Origin: Frateuria hangzhouensis
GTDB taxonomy: Bacteria > Pseudomonadota > Gammaproteobacteria > Xanthomonadales > Rhodanobacteraceae
DNA: 64,000 nucleotides
Direction of reading: 5' to 3'
NCBI RefSeq assembly: GCF_026410505.1
Contig: NZ_JAPMIU010000005.1
Coordinates: 186,001 to 250,000 of the forward strand
Each line of letters starts with the position of its first letter. The stretch's first letter is position 1. Below, in pieces: positions 6,097 to 14,512 of the stretch. The translations under genes were made by a program, and so were the position numbers. The notes under the pieces are model-generated. The model saw only the letters and a program-made list of their open reading frames with translations. It had not been told where the DNA came from and did not search any database.

Positions 6097-8510
6097 GGCG
6101 CCATCGTTTCCATCCGTGGCGCTGGCTGTTGCTGGTCGTGTGCGTATTGCTGGTGGTGGCCTTCGCATCCGGCTGGTACCTGCTGTCCGGCAGCCGCGCA
6201 CGGCTGGATGGCCAGTTGCAGGTCGCGGGCCTGGCCGCGCCGGTCAAGGTGACGCGCGATGCCGGCGGCAACGTCACCATCGACGCGCGCAGTCGCGCCG
6301 ACGCCACCTTCGCGCTCGGCTTCGTGCATGCGCAGGAGCGCTGGTTCGAGATGGACCTGATGCGCCGCGCCGCCGCCGGCGAACTGGCCGAACTGGTCGG
6401 CAAGGCAGCGCTGGAGAGCGACCTGGACGTTCGCCGCCATCGCCTGCGCGCGGTGGCGCAGGCGGCCTATGCGGCGATGACACGGGCGCGGAAGCAGGTG
6501 CTGGACCGCTATCGCGACGGCGTCAACGCGGGCCTGGCCCACCTGCGCGAGAAGCCGTGGGAATACTTCCTGCTCGGCAACGAACCCAGGCCCTGGCGCT
6601 CGGAGGATGGCCTGCTGGTGATCGGTGCCATGTACCTGGACCTCAACGGCCATGGCCACAACACGCGCGAACTCGACATCGCGCGGATGCGCGCGGCACT
6701 GCCCGGGCCGTTGGTGGATTTCCTGCTGGCGCCCGATCCGGACTGGGAAGCGCCGCTTGCCGGCGCGCTGTCGCGGCCACCGGTGATGCCCGGGGCTGCG
6801 GTGTTCGACCTGCGCAACCAGCCCGTCCCGACAACGACGGCGGCAGCCGTGTCCGCCGCGCTCGCACCGTCGCTGCAAGACCGCTACCCGGGCAGCAACA
6901 ACTTCGCCGTCGACGGCACGCTCACCGATACCGGCGCGGCGATGCTGGCCAACGACATGCACCTGGGCCTGCGCGTGCCGAACATCTGGTTCCGCGCGCG
7001 CCTGCGCTACCCCGACGCCCTCGCGCCGGGCGGGCAGCGCGACGCGGTGGGCGTCACCCTGCCCGGCACGCCGGCGCTCATTGCCGGATCCAACGGGCAG
7101 ATCGCCTGGGGCTTCACCAACAGCTACGGCGACTGGATGGACTGGGTGCGGGTCACCCGCGACCCGGCCGATCCGTCGCGCTACAAGGTGCCCGGCGGCT
7201 GGGCGAAGATCGAGCATCACGCCGAGCGCATCCACGTCAAGGACGCGCCGGACCGCGTGCTGGACGTACAGGAAACGCGTTGGGGCCCGATACTTGCCAG
7301 CGGCACCGACGGCACGCCGCTGGCGCTGGCCTGGATCGCGCACCGCCCGCACGCCTACAACCTGGGCCTGATGCAACTGGAGCGCGCGCCCAGCGTGGCT
7401 GCCGCGCTGGACCTGGCGCCGAGCATGGGCATGCCGCCACAGAACCTGTTGGTGGCCGACCGCGAGGGCCACATCGGCTGGACCATCGCCGGCAACGCGA
7501 TTCCGCTGCGCCCGTTGTTCGCCGACCCGCAACGGCCGGCGGACGGGTCGCTGGCCGGCAGCGGCTGGCAGGGCTGGGCTGCGCCCACGCAGTACCCGCG
7601 CGTCGTCGACCCGGGCGACAGCCGGTTGTGGACCGCCAACAACCGTACCGTCGACGGCCCGGCGCTGGCGCTGCTCGGCAACGGCGGGCACGACCTGGGC
7701 GCGCGGGCGCAGCAGATCCGCGACGACCTGCGCATGCACAGCGTCTTCACCACCGGCAACCTGCTCGACATCCAGCTCGACAATCGCGCGGTGTTCCTCA
7801 CGCCCTGGCAGCGCCTGCTGCAGGACACCCTGGCCGGCGTGCCCGATCCGGCGCTCGGCCAGCTGCGCGAGCTGACTGCCAACTGGCGCAACCGCGCCGC
7901 GCCGGACAGCGTGGACTACCGGCTGGTGCGCACCTTCCGCGAGCAAGTGCATCAGCTGGCGCTGCGGCCGTTCGTGGCGCGGGTGAAGGCGCGCTACCCG
8001 GATTTCGCCTGGCCCTCCGGCGGCGGCAACGCCGAGGCGGCCGTGTGGTCGCTGCTGCGCGACCAGCCGGCCTGGTTGCTCGATCCGCGTTACGACAGCT
8101 GGAAGGCCTTGTTGCGCGAGGCCGCGCGCCGCGTCGTGGCCGAGCTGGGCGGGCAATCCGGTGGACTGCCGGCGCGCACCTGGGGCGAGGTCAACCCGGC
8201 CGGCATCCGCCACGCGCTCTCGCCCGCCTTGCCCGGCTTCATTGCGCATTTCCTGGACATGCCCGACGAGCCGTTGCCGGGCGACGCCAACATGCCGCGC
8301 GTGGCGGCACCGGGCTACGGCGCATCCGAGCGGCTGGCCGTGTCGCCCGGGCACGAGGCGCAAGGCATCCTGGAGATGCCCGGCGGGCAGAGCGACAATC
8401 CGCTTTCGCCCTACTACGGCGCGGGGCACACCGAGTGGGTCGACGGCCGGCCCACGCCGCTGTTGCCGGGGCCGGCGAAGTGGACGTTGGTGCTCCGGCC
8501 GGCCAAGTAG
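6093..8510 (+). CDS. Penicillin acylase family Ntn hydrolase
   Basis: An 805-residue protein of the penicillin/acyl-homoserine-lactone acylase family. A membrane-spanning N-terminus (residues 10-28) exports or anchors it. An alpha-chain region follows, then the autoprocessing site in RYPGSNNFAVDG, where Ser268 would become the N-terminal nucleophile of the beta chain. Further family landmarks are the NDMHLGLRVPNIW segment and GSNGQIAWGFTNSYGDW. The enzyme should self-cleave in the periplasm and hydrolyse an amide of an acyl or aryl side chain. Whether the substrate is a beta-lactam, an acyl-homoserine lactone or something else cannot be read from sequence. It is co-translated with the DUF2233 lipoprotein. 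Confidence 0.85.
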   Translation: MRRHRFHPWRWLLLVVCVLLVVAFASGWYLLSGSRARLDGQLQVAGLAAPVKVTRDAGGNVTIDARSRADATFALGFVHAQERWFEMDLMRRAAAGELAELVGKAALESDLDVRRHRLRAVAQAAYAAMTRARKQVLDRYRDGVNAGLAHLREKPWEYFLLGNEPRPWRSEDGLLVIGAMYLDLNGHGHNTRELDIARMRAALPGPLVDFLLAPDPDWEAPLAGALSRPPVMPGAAVFDLRNQPVPTTTAAAVSAALAPSLQDRYPGSNNFAVDGTLTDTGAAMLANDMHLGLRVPNIWFRARLRYPDALAPGGQRDAVGVTLPGTPALIAGSNGQIAWGFTNSYGDWMDWVRVTRDPADPSRYKVPGGWAKIEHHAERIHVKDAPDRVLDVQETRWGPILASGTDGTPLALAWIAHRPHAYNLGLMQLERAPSVAAALDLAPSMGMPPQNLLVADREGHIGWTIAGNAIPLRPLFADPQRPADGSLAGSGWQGWAAPTQYPRVVDPGDSRLWTANNRTVDGPALALLGNGGHDLGARAQQIRDDLRMHSVFTTGNLLDIQLDNRAVFLTPWQRLLQDTLAGVPDPALGQLRELTANWRNRAAPDSVDYRLVRTFREQVHQLALRPFVARVKARYPDFAWPSGGGNAEAAVWSLLRDQPAWLLDPRYDSWKALLREAARRVVAELGGQSGGLPARTWGEVNPAGIRHALSPALPGFIAHFLDMPDEPLPGDANMPRVAAPGYGASERLAVSPGHEAQGILEMPGGQSDNPLSPYYGAGHTEWVDGRPTPLLPGPAKWTLVLRPAK

Positions 8511-8615
8511 GAGGCCGTCCGCTCGCGCTGCGTTCGCAAGCGATGTCGAAATCCCGCCCGGCCGCCCGTCGTGCCATGGAGCAGCCGGCATCCGCCGGCG
8601 GACGGGAGAGCGACG

Positions 8616-9041
8616 ATGCGATGCATGGTGATGGTTCGCGCCACGGCTGATTCGGAAGCCGGCGTGATGCCCAGCGAAAAGCTGCTGCGCGAGATGACCG
8701 CGTTCAACGAGCAACTGGTCAAAGCCGGTGTGATGCTGGCCGGCGAGGGCCTGCAGCCCAGCTCGCAGGGCAAGCGGGTGTACTTCGCCGGTGGCGGCCG
8801 CAGTGTGGTCGACGGCCCGTTCGCCGAAGCCAAGGAATTGATCGCCGGCTTCTGGTTGTGGCAGGTGCGTTCGATGGACGAGGCGCTGGAATGGGCGCGC
8901 CGCTGCCCCGCGCCGTTCGAGGGCGAGTGCGCCATCGAGATCCGGCCACTGTTCGAGGCGGACGACTTCGGCGAGGCGATGACGCCGGAACTGCGCGCGG
9001 CCGAAGAGCGCATGCGCGCGGAACTGGCCGGCAAGGCGTAA
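8616..9041 (+). CDS. YCII/DGPF domain protein
   Basis: A 141-residue protein of the YciI-like (DGPF) family; the diagnostic DGPF sits at residues 66-69 within VVDGPFAEAKE. These small dimeric alpha-beta barrel proteins are regularly encoded beside ECF42-type sigma factors, as here (the next gene on the same strand). Their biochemical role is not established. The ATG is preceded by GGGAGAG about seven bases upstream. A family A palindrome separates it from the sigma factor gene. Confidence 0.8.
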   Translation: MRCMVMVRATADSEAGVMPSEKLLREMTAFNEQLVKAGVMLAGEGLQPSSQGKRVYFAGGGRSVVDGPFAEAKELIAGFWLWQVRSMDEALEWARRCPAPFEGECAIEIRPLFEADDFGEAMTPELRAAEERMRAELAGKA

Positions 9042-9047
9042 CGCCGA

Positions 9048-9112
9048 GGGGTGGGCTTCAGCCCGCCTTCCCCGCGACCTCCCCGGGGCTGGTGGGCTGA
9101 AGCCCACCCTAC
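9048..9112. repeat. Family A intergenic palindrome
   Basis: Inverted arms GGTGGGCTTCAGCCC... and ...GGTGGGCTGAAGCCCACC are separated by about 20 bases between the DGPF gene and the ECF sigma factor. The left arm carries a mismatch (CCCGCC for CCCACC). Confidence 0.8.
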
Positions 9113-9161
9113 AGGCCTCGCGGGCTTGCCGGTCCACGCCAGCGGTGGTCTGATCGGCCGC

Positions 9162-10430
9162 ATGAGCCAAGCCGACACCCACCGCGCGATCGAAACCGTC
9201 TGGCGCCTGGAGGCGCCCAAGCTGGTCGCCGCGCTGATCCGCGTCGTGCGCGACATCGACCTGGCGGAGGAACTGGCGCAGGACGCGCTGGTCGCCGCGC
9301 TGGAGCGCTGGCCGTCTGCCGGCGTGCCGGACAACCCCGGCGCCTGGCTGATGACGGCGGCCAAGCGGCGCGGCATCGACCTGCTGCGGCACCGCCAGCT
9401 GGTCGAGCGCAAGCATGCGGCGCTGGACGGCGACCCGGAGCACGAGGCGTTCACCATGCCCAACCTGGAGGCGCTCGACGACGACATCGGCGACGATCTG
9501 CTGCGGCTGATCTTCACCGCCTGCCATCCGGCGCTCTCGACCGAGGCACAGGTCGCGCTCACCCTGCGCCTGCTCGGCGGCCTGACCACCGCGGAGATCG
9601 CGCGCGCATTCCTCGCCTCCGAGCCCACCATCGCCCAACGCATCGTGCGCGCCAAGCGCACCCTGGCCGACCAGCGCGTGCCCTTCGAGGTGCCGCGCGG
9701 CGATGAGCGCGAGGTGCGGCTGGCCGCGGTGCTGGGCGTGATCTACCTGATCTTCAACGAGGGTTATACCGCCACCGCCGGCGAGGACTGGATGCGCCCG
9801 GCGCTGTGCGAGGAGGCGCTGCGCCTGGGCCGCACGCTGGCCGGCCTGATGCCGCGCGAGCCGGAGGTGCTGGGGCTGATGGCGCTGATGGAGATCCAGG
9901 CGTCGCGCAGCCACGCCCGCGTGGCGCCCGACGGCCGCCCGGTATTGCTGCTGGAGCAGAATCGCGCTCTGTGGGACCAGTTGCTGATCCACCGCGGCCT
10001 GGACGCGCTGGAACGCGTCGGCCGGTTGGGCGGGGCGCACGGTCCCTACGCGCTGCAGGCCGCCATCGCCGCCTGCCATGCACGCGCGGCCACGGCGGAG
10101 GCGACCGACTGGTCCCGCATCGCCTCGCTCTACGCCCGGCTGGGGCGCGTGGCACCCTCGCCGGTGGTGGAGCTCAATCGAGCCGTGGCGGTGGCGATGG
10201 CCGACGGGCCCGCGGCCGGGCTGGCGCTGGTCGATGGCTTGCGCGAGCTACCCGAGCTGGCCGGCTACCACCTGCTGCCCGCGGTGCGGGGGGATCTGCT
10301 GGCGAAGCTGGGACGCGGCGACGAGGCCCGCGCGGAGTTCGAGCGCGCGGCCGGGATGACACGGAATGCGCAGGAGCGGGCGATGATGCTGGAGCGCGCG
10401 GCAGGGTGTGGAGCGACTGCCGCGTCGTAG
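9162..10430 (+). CDS. RNA polymerase sigma factor, ECF42-type with C-terminal TPR-like extension
   Basis: A 422-residue protein. Residues 1-180 hold sigma70 region 2 (from about residue 10, with ELAQDALVAALERWP and a DLLRHRQ segment) and region 4 (LTLRLLGGLTTAEIARAFL, then IAQRIVRAKRTL). The long alpha-helical C-terminal part (about 190-422) resembles the DUF6596/TPR-like extension of ECF42 factors; that family has no conventional anti-sigma factor and pairs with DGPF genes such as the neighbour upstream. The start MSQADTHRAIE was chosen because an upstream in-frame extension only translates the family A repeat. It probably directs transcription of the DGPF gene and a small regulon. Confidence 0.85.
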   Translation: MSQADTHRAIETVWRLEAPKLVAALIRVVRDIDLAEELAQDALVAALERWPSAGVPDNPGAWLMTAAKRRGIDLLRHRQLVERKHAALDGDPEHEAFTMPNLEALDDDIGDDLLRLIFTACHPALSTEAQVALTLRLLGGLTTAEIARAFLASEPTIAQRIVRAKRTLADQRVPFEVPRGDEREVRLAAVLGVIYLIFNEGYTATAGEDWMRPALCEEALRLGRTLAGLMPREPEVLGLMALMEIQASRSHARVAPDGRPVLLLEQNRALWDQLLIHRGLDALERVGRLGGAHGPYALQAAIAACHARAATAEATDWSRIASLYARLGRVAPSPVVELNRAVAVAMADGPAAGLALVDGLRELPELAGYHLLPAVRGDLLAKLGRGDEARAEFERAAGMTRNAQERAMMLERAAGCGATAAS

Positions 10431-10455
10431 GTAGGGCTTGTCACAAAAGGTGACC

Positions 10456-10574
10456 GCTCACCCCTCTCCCCTCCCCGGAGGTGAGAGGGAGCCAAGCGCC
10501 ACCGTGCCTCAGCCTCCTTGCTCCCTCTCCCGCGGTCCCGCCGGAGGACGGGATTGTGGAGAGGGAGAGGCCCC
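10456..10574. repeat. Family C intergenic repeat
   Basis: CCCCTCTCCCCTCCCC..GGTGAGAGGGAG and CTCCCTCTCCC...GGAGAGGGAGAGG blocks form imperfect inverted pairs. The element lies at the convergent end of the sigma factor gene and dapE and overlaps the dapE 3' end, so it supplies that protein's last residues and its stop codon. Confidence 0.7.
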
Positions 10575-11714
10575 TCGCCCTTGCACCAGCAACCTTTCGC
10601 AGATCGCCTGGTAAAGCCCCGGCAACCGTTCCAGATCGGCCACGGCCACGCACTCGTCCACCTTGTGGATCGTCGCGTTGACCGGACCCAGCTCGATCAC
10701 CTCGGCCCCGAGCGGCGCGACGAAGCGCCCGTCGGACGTACCGCCACCGGTGCTCTGCTCCGGTTCGACGCCACACAGTTCCCGGCAGGCGTCCAGCACG
10801 GCTTCGCGCAGGCGCCCGCCCTCGGGGCTCAGGAAGGGTTCGCCAGACAGGTTCCAGTCCACTTGCCAGTCCAGCCCATGGCGGTCGAGGGCCGCCTCGG
10901 TGCGCTCGCGCAGCTCGGCGGCCGTGCTGGCGGTCGAATATCGGAAGTTGACCTGCGCGACCAGCTCGCCCGGGATCACGTTGGTCGCCCCGGTTCCGGC
11001 ATTGAGGTTGGACACCTGGAACGAGGTGGGCGGGAAGCCGGCATTGCCCTCGTCCCAGCGCGTCGCGGCCAGTTCCGCCAGCGCCGGCGCGAAGGCATGG
11101 ATGGGATTGTTGGCCTTCTCCGGGTAGGCCACGTGGCCCTGGACGCCGCGCACGGTGAGCGTGCCCGAGAGCGATCCGCGGCGGCCGACGCGGACCAGGT
11201 CACCCAGCCGGCACTTCGACGAAGGCTCGCCCACCACGCACCAGTCCAGCCGCTCGCCGCGCACACGGAACGCCTCGGCTACGCGGCGCACGCCATCGAG
11301 GTTGGTGGGGCCTTCCTCGTCACTGGTCAGCAGCAGCGCGACGCGGCCGGCGTGTTGCGGGTGGCTGGCCACGAAATGCTCGAGTGCCAGCACCATCGCC
11401 GCGACCGCGCCCTTCATGTCCGCAGCGCCGCGGCCGTAAAGATGGCCATCGCGCACGGTCGGCTCGAATGGCGGGCTCTGCCAGGCGTCCGCGGGGCCGC
11501 TGGGCACCACGTCGGTGTGGCCGAGGAACACCAGCGTGGCTCCGTCGCTACCGTGCGTAGCCCAGAGGTTGTCGACCTCGCCGAAACGCAGGTGCTCGAC
11601 GGCGAAGCCCGCCCGCGCAAGCCGTTCGGCAATCAGCGCCTGGCAGCCGGCATCCTCGGGCGTCACCGAGCGACGGGCGATCAGGTCACGGGTCAAGTCC
11701 AGTACTTCGCTCAA
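10509..11714 (-). CDS. dapE: Succinyl-diaminopimelate desuccinylase
   Basis: An M20 family zinc enzyme that hydrolyses N-succinyl-LL-diaminopimelate in the lysine/peptidoglycan pathway. Metal ligands and catalytic residues are visible in [30 protein letters not shown] and the late IHKVDE. The start is read as TTG, giving [11 protein letters not shown], with GGAGG six bases upstream; an ATG 25 codons earlier would translate a family B repeat. From the TTG the protein is 401 residues, about 25 longer than usual: the tail after ERLLVQ ([15 protein letters not shown]...) is encoded by a family C repeat. It forms an operon with the arsC-like gene and dapD. Confidence 0.9.
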   Translation of the reverse strand: MSEVLDLTRDLIARRSVTPEDAGCQALIAERLARAGFAVEHLRFGEVDNLWATHGSDGATLVFLGHTDVVPSGPADAWQSPPFEPTVRDGHLYGRGAADMKGAVAAMVLALEHFVASHPQHAGRVALLLTSDEEGPTNLDGVRRVAEAFRVRGERLDWCVVGEPSSKCRLGDLVRVGRRGSLSGTLTVRGVQGHVAYPEKANNPIHAFAPALAELAATRWDEGNAGFPPTSFQVSNLNAGTGATNVIPGELVAQVNFRYSTASTAAELRERTEAALDRHGLDWQVDWNLSGEPFLSPEGGRLREAVLDACRELCGVEPEQSTGGGTSDGRFVAPLGAEVIELGPVNATIHKVDECVAVADLERLPGLYQAICERLLVQGRGASPSPQSRPPAGPREREQGG

Positions 11715-11740
11715 GCGAACCTCCGACTGCTTGGGAAATC

Positions 11741-11804
11741 CCTGTAGGAGCGCACCAGTGCGCGACCGCCATGCATCCCGGTCGCGCACAGGTGCGCTCC
11801 CACC
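11741..11804. repeat. Family B intergenic palindrome
   Basis: CCTGTAGGAGCGCACCAGTG and its inverted partner GCGCACAGGTGCGCTCCCAC flank a short spacer, between dapE and the arsC-like gene inside the operon. The inner GCGCGACCG/CGGTCGCGC also pairs. Confidence 0.8.
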
Positions 11805-11825
11805 GGAACTTTCGACGGCAGAACT

Positions 11826-12182
11826 CTATTTGCCGAACAGCTTCTTGAAGCTGTTGTCGCTGAAACCCACGCCCACCGAGCCGTCGTCCTGCACCACCAC
11901 CGGCCGGCGCACCAGCGCCGGGTATTCCTTCAGCAGCAAGGTCCACTCCGGATCGGAGCCTGGGTTCTTACGCTGCGGCAGCAGGTTGCGCCAGGTGGTG
12001 GACGACTTGTTCACCAGCTTCTCCCAGCCGCCCAGCTGCTGCGCCCAGTCCTTGAGCGTGGCCGCCGGCACCGGCTGGGCGCGGTAGTCGACGAACTCGT
12101 GCGGCACCTCGAAGCGCGCAAGCCAGTTGCGGGCCTTCCTGCAGGTATCGCAGTTGGACAGGCCGTACACGATCACGCTCAT
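11826..12182 (-). CDS. ArsC/Spx family reductase-like protein (YffB type)
   Basis: A 118-residue thioredoxin-fold protein with the redox motif CDTC (Cys11, Cys14) near the N-terminus and a conserved [16 protein letters not shown] segment near the C-terminus, as in the ArsC/YffB family. The family includes arsenate reductases, but YffB-type members next to dap genes are not shown to reduce arsenate and may act with glutathione. Its ATG overlaps the stop of dapD by four bases, and dapE follows, matching the yffB-dapE order of other proteobacteria. True function unknown. Confidence 0.8.
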   Translation of the reverse strand: MSVIVYGLSNCDTCRKARNWLARFEVPHEFVDYRAQPVPAATLKDWAQQLGGWEKLVNKSSTTWRNLLPQRKNPGSDPEWTLLLKEYPALVRRPVVVQDDGSVGVGFSDNSFKKLFGK

Positions 12183-13006
12183 TCGACGCTCCTCAGCAGT
12201 TCGTTGATGCCGGTTTTGGCGCGCGTCTTCTCATCCACCTGTTTGACGATCACCGCCGCGTACAGGCTGTGGCTGCCGTCCTTCGCCGGCAGGCTGCCGG
12301 CCACCACCACGCTGCCGGCGGGGATGCGGCCGTAGCTGACCTCGCCGGTGGCGCGGTCGTAGATGCGCGTGGACTGGCCCAGGAACACGCCCATGCCGAT
12401 CACGCTGCCCTTCTCCACCACCACGCCCTCGACAACTTCGGAGCGCGCGCCGATGAAGCAGTCGTCCTCGATGATGGTCGGGTTGGCCTGCAGGGGCTCC
12501 AGCACGCCACCGATGCCGACGCCCCCGGACAGGTGCACGCGCGCGCCGATCTGCGCGCAGGAGCCGACCGTAGCCCAGGTATCGACCATCGTGCCCGAAC
12601 CGACGTAGGCACCGATGTTGACGTAGCTGGGCATCAGCACCGCATCCCTGGCCACGTGGGCGCCACGGCGCACCAGCGCACCGGGCACCACGCGCGCGCC
12701 GAGGTTCTCCAGTTCCATGTCGTTGCCGTGGCCGAAACGCAGCGGCACCTTGTCGAAGGCCAGCGCCGGGCCACCGTCGACCACCCGGTTGCCGTTGATG
12801 CGGAAGTACAGCAGCACCGCCTTTTTCAGCCAGGCGTTGACCTTCCAGCCGCCTTGGCCATCGGGCTCGGCCACGCGTTGTTCGCCCGATTCGAGCAGCT
12901 CCATCACCTGCGCGAGCGCCGGGCGCAGGCGGCTTTCGATCTCGCTCTGGCTGAGGTCGTTGCGGCGCTCGAAGGCGTCGTCGATCAGGATGTCGATGGA
13001 AGGCAT
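12179..13006 (-). CDS. dapD: Tetrahydrodipicolinate N-succinyltransferase
   Basis: A 275-residue hexapeptide-repeat acyltransferase that transfers succinyl from succinyl-CoA to tetrahydrodipicolinate, two steps before DapE. The N-terminal helical domain (1-100) is followed by a left-handed beta-helix with repeats such as [20 protein letters not shown] and [19 protein letters not shown], then [20 protein letters not shown]. The start [15 protein letters not shown] matches the family N-terminus. It is the first gene of the dapD-arsC-like-dapE unit, with a TATACT box upstream. Confidence 0.92.
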   Translation of the reverse strand: MPSIDILIDDAFERRNDLSQSEIESRLRPALAQVMELLESGEQRVAEPDGQGGWKVNAWLKKAVLLYFRINGNRVVDGGPALAFDKVPLRFGHGNDMELENLGARVVPGALVRRGAHVARDAVLMPSYVNIGAYVGSGTMVDTWATVGSCAQIGARVHLSGGVGIGGVLEPLQANPTIIEDDCFIGARSEVVEGVVVEKGSVIGMGVFLGQSTRIYDRATGEVSYGRIPAGSVVVAGSLPAKDGSHSLYAAVIVKQVDEKTRAKTGINELLRSVE

Positions 13007-13045
13007 GGAGAGCTCGCTGGGAAAGTGGCCGCAGGGAAGCGCCCC

Positions 13046-13051
13046 AGTATA
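13046..13051 (-). promoter_or_regulatory. -10-like box upstream of dapD
   Basis: TATACT (minus strand) lies 40 bases before the dapD ATG in the gap shared with the divergent HD-GYP gene. No convincing -35 is seen at 16-18 bases, so this is only a candidate. Confidence 0.25.
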
Positions 13052-13159
13052 CGGAGCCGGCAAACACGCGCGTCCGACGGCTCAAGTTTCGGCCGGCGTT
13101 GCCGATTCCCACTGGCTCCCCGACGGCTCAAGCGATCCGGGGGACGGAGAAGCACAGCC

Positions 13160-14275
13160 ATGCCACGGCGCCCGATCGACCCGGCCGAACTCACGGTCGG
13201 CCAACCCCTGCGATTCAATGCCTATGACGCCAGGGGCAAGCTGTTGATGCGCCTGGGCCAGGTGATCGGCAACGAGGTGCAGTTGGAAAAGTTGCTCGAG
13301 CACGGCCTGTTCTACGGCAGCGAGGAGGAGTGCCGCGGGCCCTTCCTGCCGCCGACGCCGTCGCCGCTGGCGCTGGTGCTGGATGCGCGCGAGCGGTTGC
13401 AGGCGCTGCTCGGCGATCGGCTGCCGGCGGATTTTCCCGACTCGGTGGCGGGCATTGTCGAGCTGGTACGCGAGGCCTGCCGGCGCAACCCCGACGTGGC
13501 GCTGGCGAGCATCCTGCTGCGTAGCGATGGACCCTATGGCGCGCGACACGCGGTGAATGCGGCGATCGCCTGCCAGCTGACCGGCACCGCGATGGCGCTG
13601 GATCCGGGCGAGCTGGCCGCTACCGTGTCCGCTGCGCTGACCATGAACATCGGCATGTTCGAACTGCACGACCAGCTGGTCGCGCTGGAAGGCCCGCTGT
13701 CGAACGAGCAACAGGCCGCGGTGCGCGCCCATTGCCGACTAGGCGTGGCGCGGCTGCGCGATCACGGCATCGCCAGCGCCGCCTGGCTCAACGCCGTGCG
13801 CGACCACCACGAGCGCGCCGACGGCAGCGGCTACCCGGGCGGCAAGCGCGGCACCGAGATCGGTCGCCCCGCGCGGCTGCTGGCGCTGGCGGACGTGTAC
13901 TGTGCGCGCGTGTCGGGCCGCGATTACCGCCCGCCCCTGCAACCCACGCTGGCGTTGCGCTGGCTGTTCCTCAACGAAGGCGCCGCCCTCGACGAGCAAT
14001 TGGCGCGCATGTTCATCAAGACCCTGGGGATCTACCCGCCCGGCACCGGCGTGCGCCTGCGCAACGGCTCGATCGCGGTGGTGACCCAGCGCGGCCCGGC
14101 CAGCCACCAGCCCGTGGTCGCCTCGCTCACCACCCATGACGGCCTGCGCGTGGGCGCGCCGATCCGTCGCCGCGGCGATGTCGAAGCGCATGCCGTGAGC
14201 GAGGTGGTGAACCTGGCCGCGCTGGACATCGAGGTGGACATGGAAGCGCTGTGGGGCGACGACGCGGTGGCATGA
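13160..14275 (+). CDS. Degenerate HD-GYP domain protein
   Basis: A 371-residue protein whose residues about 130-290 follow the HD-GYP cyclic-di-GMP phosphodiesterase layout: RHAVNAA, RAHCRLGVARL, HHERADGSGYPGG, IGRPARLLALADVY. The central HDxGK metal and catalytic motif is replaced by TMNIGMFEL, and the usual DxFDAL is DVYCAR, so hydrolysis of c-di-GMP is doubtful. The N-terminal 100 residues resemble a DUF3391-like leader, and the C-terminal 90 form a beta-rich module. GGACGGAGAAG upstream of the ATG serves as ribosome-binding site. It is transcribed divergently from dapD and may act as a c-di-GMP or partner-binding adaptor. Confidence 0.75.
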   Translation: MPRRPIDPAELTVGQPLRFNAYDARGKLLMRLGQVIGNEVQLEKLLEHGLFYGSEEECRGPFLPPTPSPLALVLDARERLQALLGDRLPADFPDSVAGIVELVREACRRNPDVALASILLRSDGPYGARHAVNAAIACQLTGTAMALDPGELAATVSAALTMNIGMFELHDQLVALEGPLSNEQQAAVRAHCRLGVARLRDHGIASAAWLNAVRDHHERADGSGYPGGKRGTEIGRPARLLALADVYCARVSGRDYRPPLQPTLALRWLFLNEGAALDEQLARMFIKTLGIYPPGTGVRLRNGSIAVVTQRGPASHQPVVASLTTHDGLRVGAPIRRRGDVEAHAVSEVVNLAALDIEVDMEALWGDDAVA

Positions 14276-14287
14276 CGGATTGGGATC

Positions 14288-14496
14288 CCCTGTAGGGAAT
14301 CCCGAAAAGCCCGACGCTTCCGAAGCCCACTTGTGGCCGATGCTTCTGCCGGTGCACTCAGGCGCAAGGGCATCGCCCACAAGCGGGCTCCTACAAAAGC
14401 GTCGCGCGAAAGGGAGTTGTTCGAAGTCCCCTGTAGGAGCGCACCTGTGCGCGACCGGCATGCACGGCGGCCGTGCACAGGTGCGCTCCCGCCGAG
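14288..14496. repeat. Compound family B repeat cluster
   Basis: Two B-type hairpins lie next to each other: GCCCACTTGTGG...CACAAGCGGGCTCCTACA and CTGTAGGAGCGCACCTGTG...CACAGGTGCGCTCCCGC. Between them is a 32-base module (14399-14430, containing CGCGCGAAAGGGAGTTGTTC) whose reverse complement recurs at 42546-42577 and in part at 52.2-52.7 kb. The cluster separates the convergent HD-GYP gene and glnD. Confidence 0.75.
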
Positions 14497-14512
14497 GCCA
14501 GCACCTCATCGC

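Noticed and set aside
6060-10079. A very long open frame on the minus strand (over 1,300 codons) opposite the acylase, DGPF and sigma genes
   Set aside because: High GC content leaves antisense frames open; the sequence is low-complexity with Arg/Gly/Ala bias, while three well-recognised genes lie on the other strand.
10456-10574. CRISPR array
   Set aside because: The CCCTCTCCC repeats are irregular, inverted, unequally spaced and have no spacers or cas genes nearby.
12269-13159. N-terminal part of a long frame running into the HD-GYP gene
   Set aside because: The region is antisense to dapD; a ribosome-binding site and family-like N-terminus support the start at 13160.
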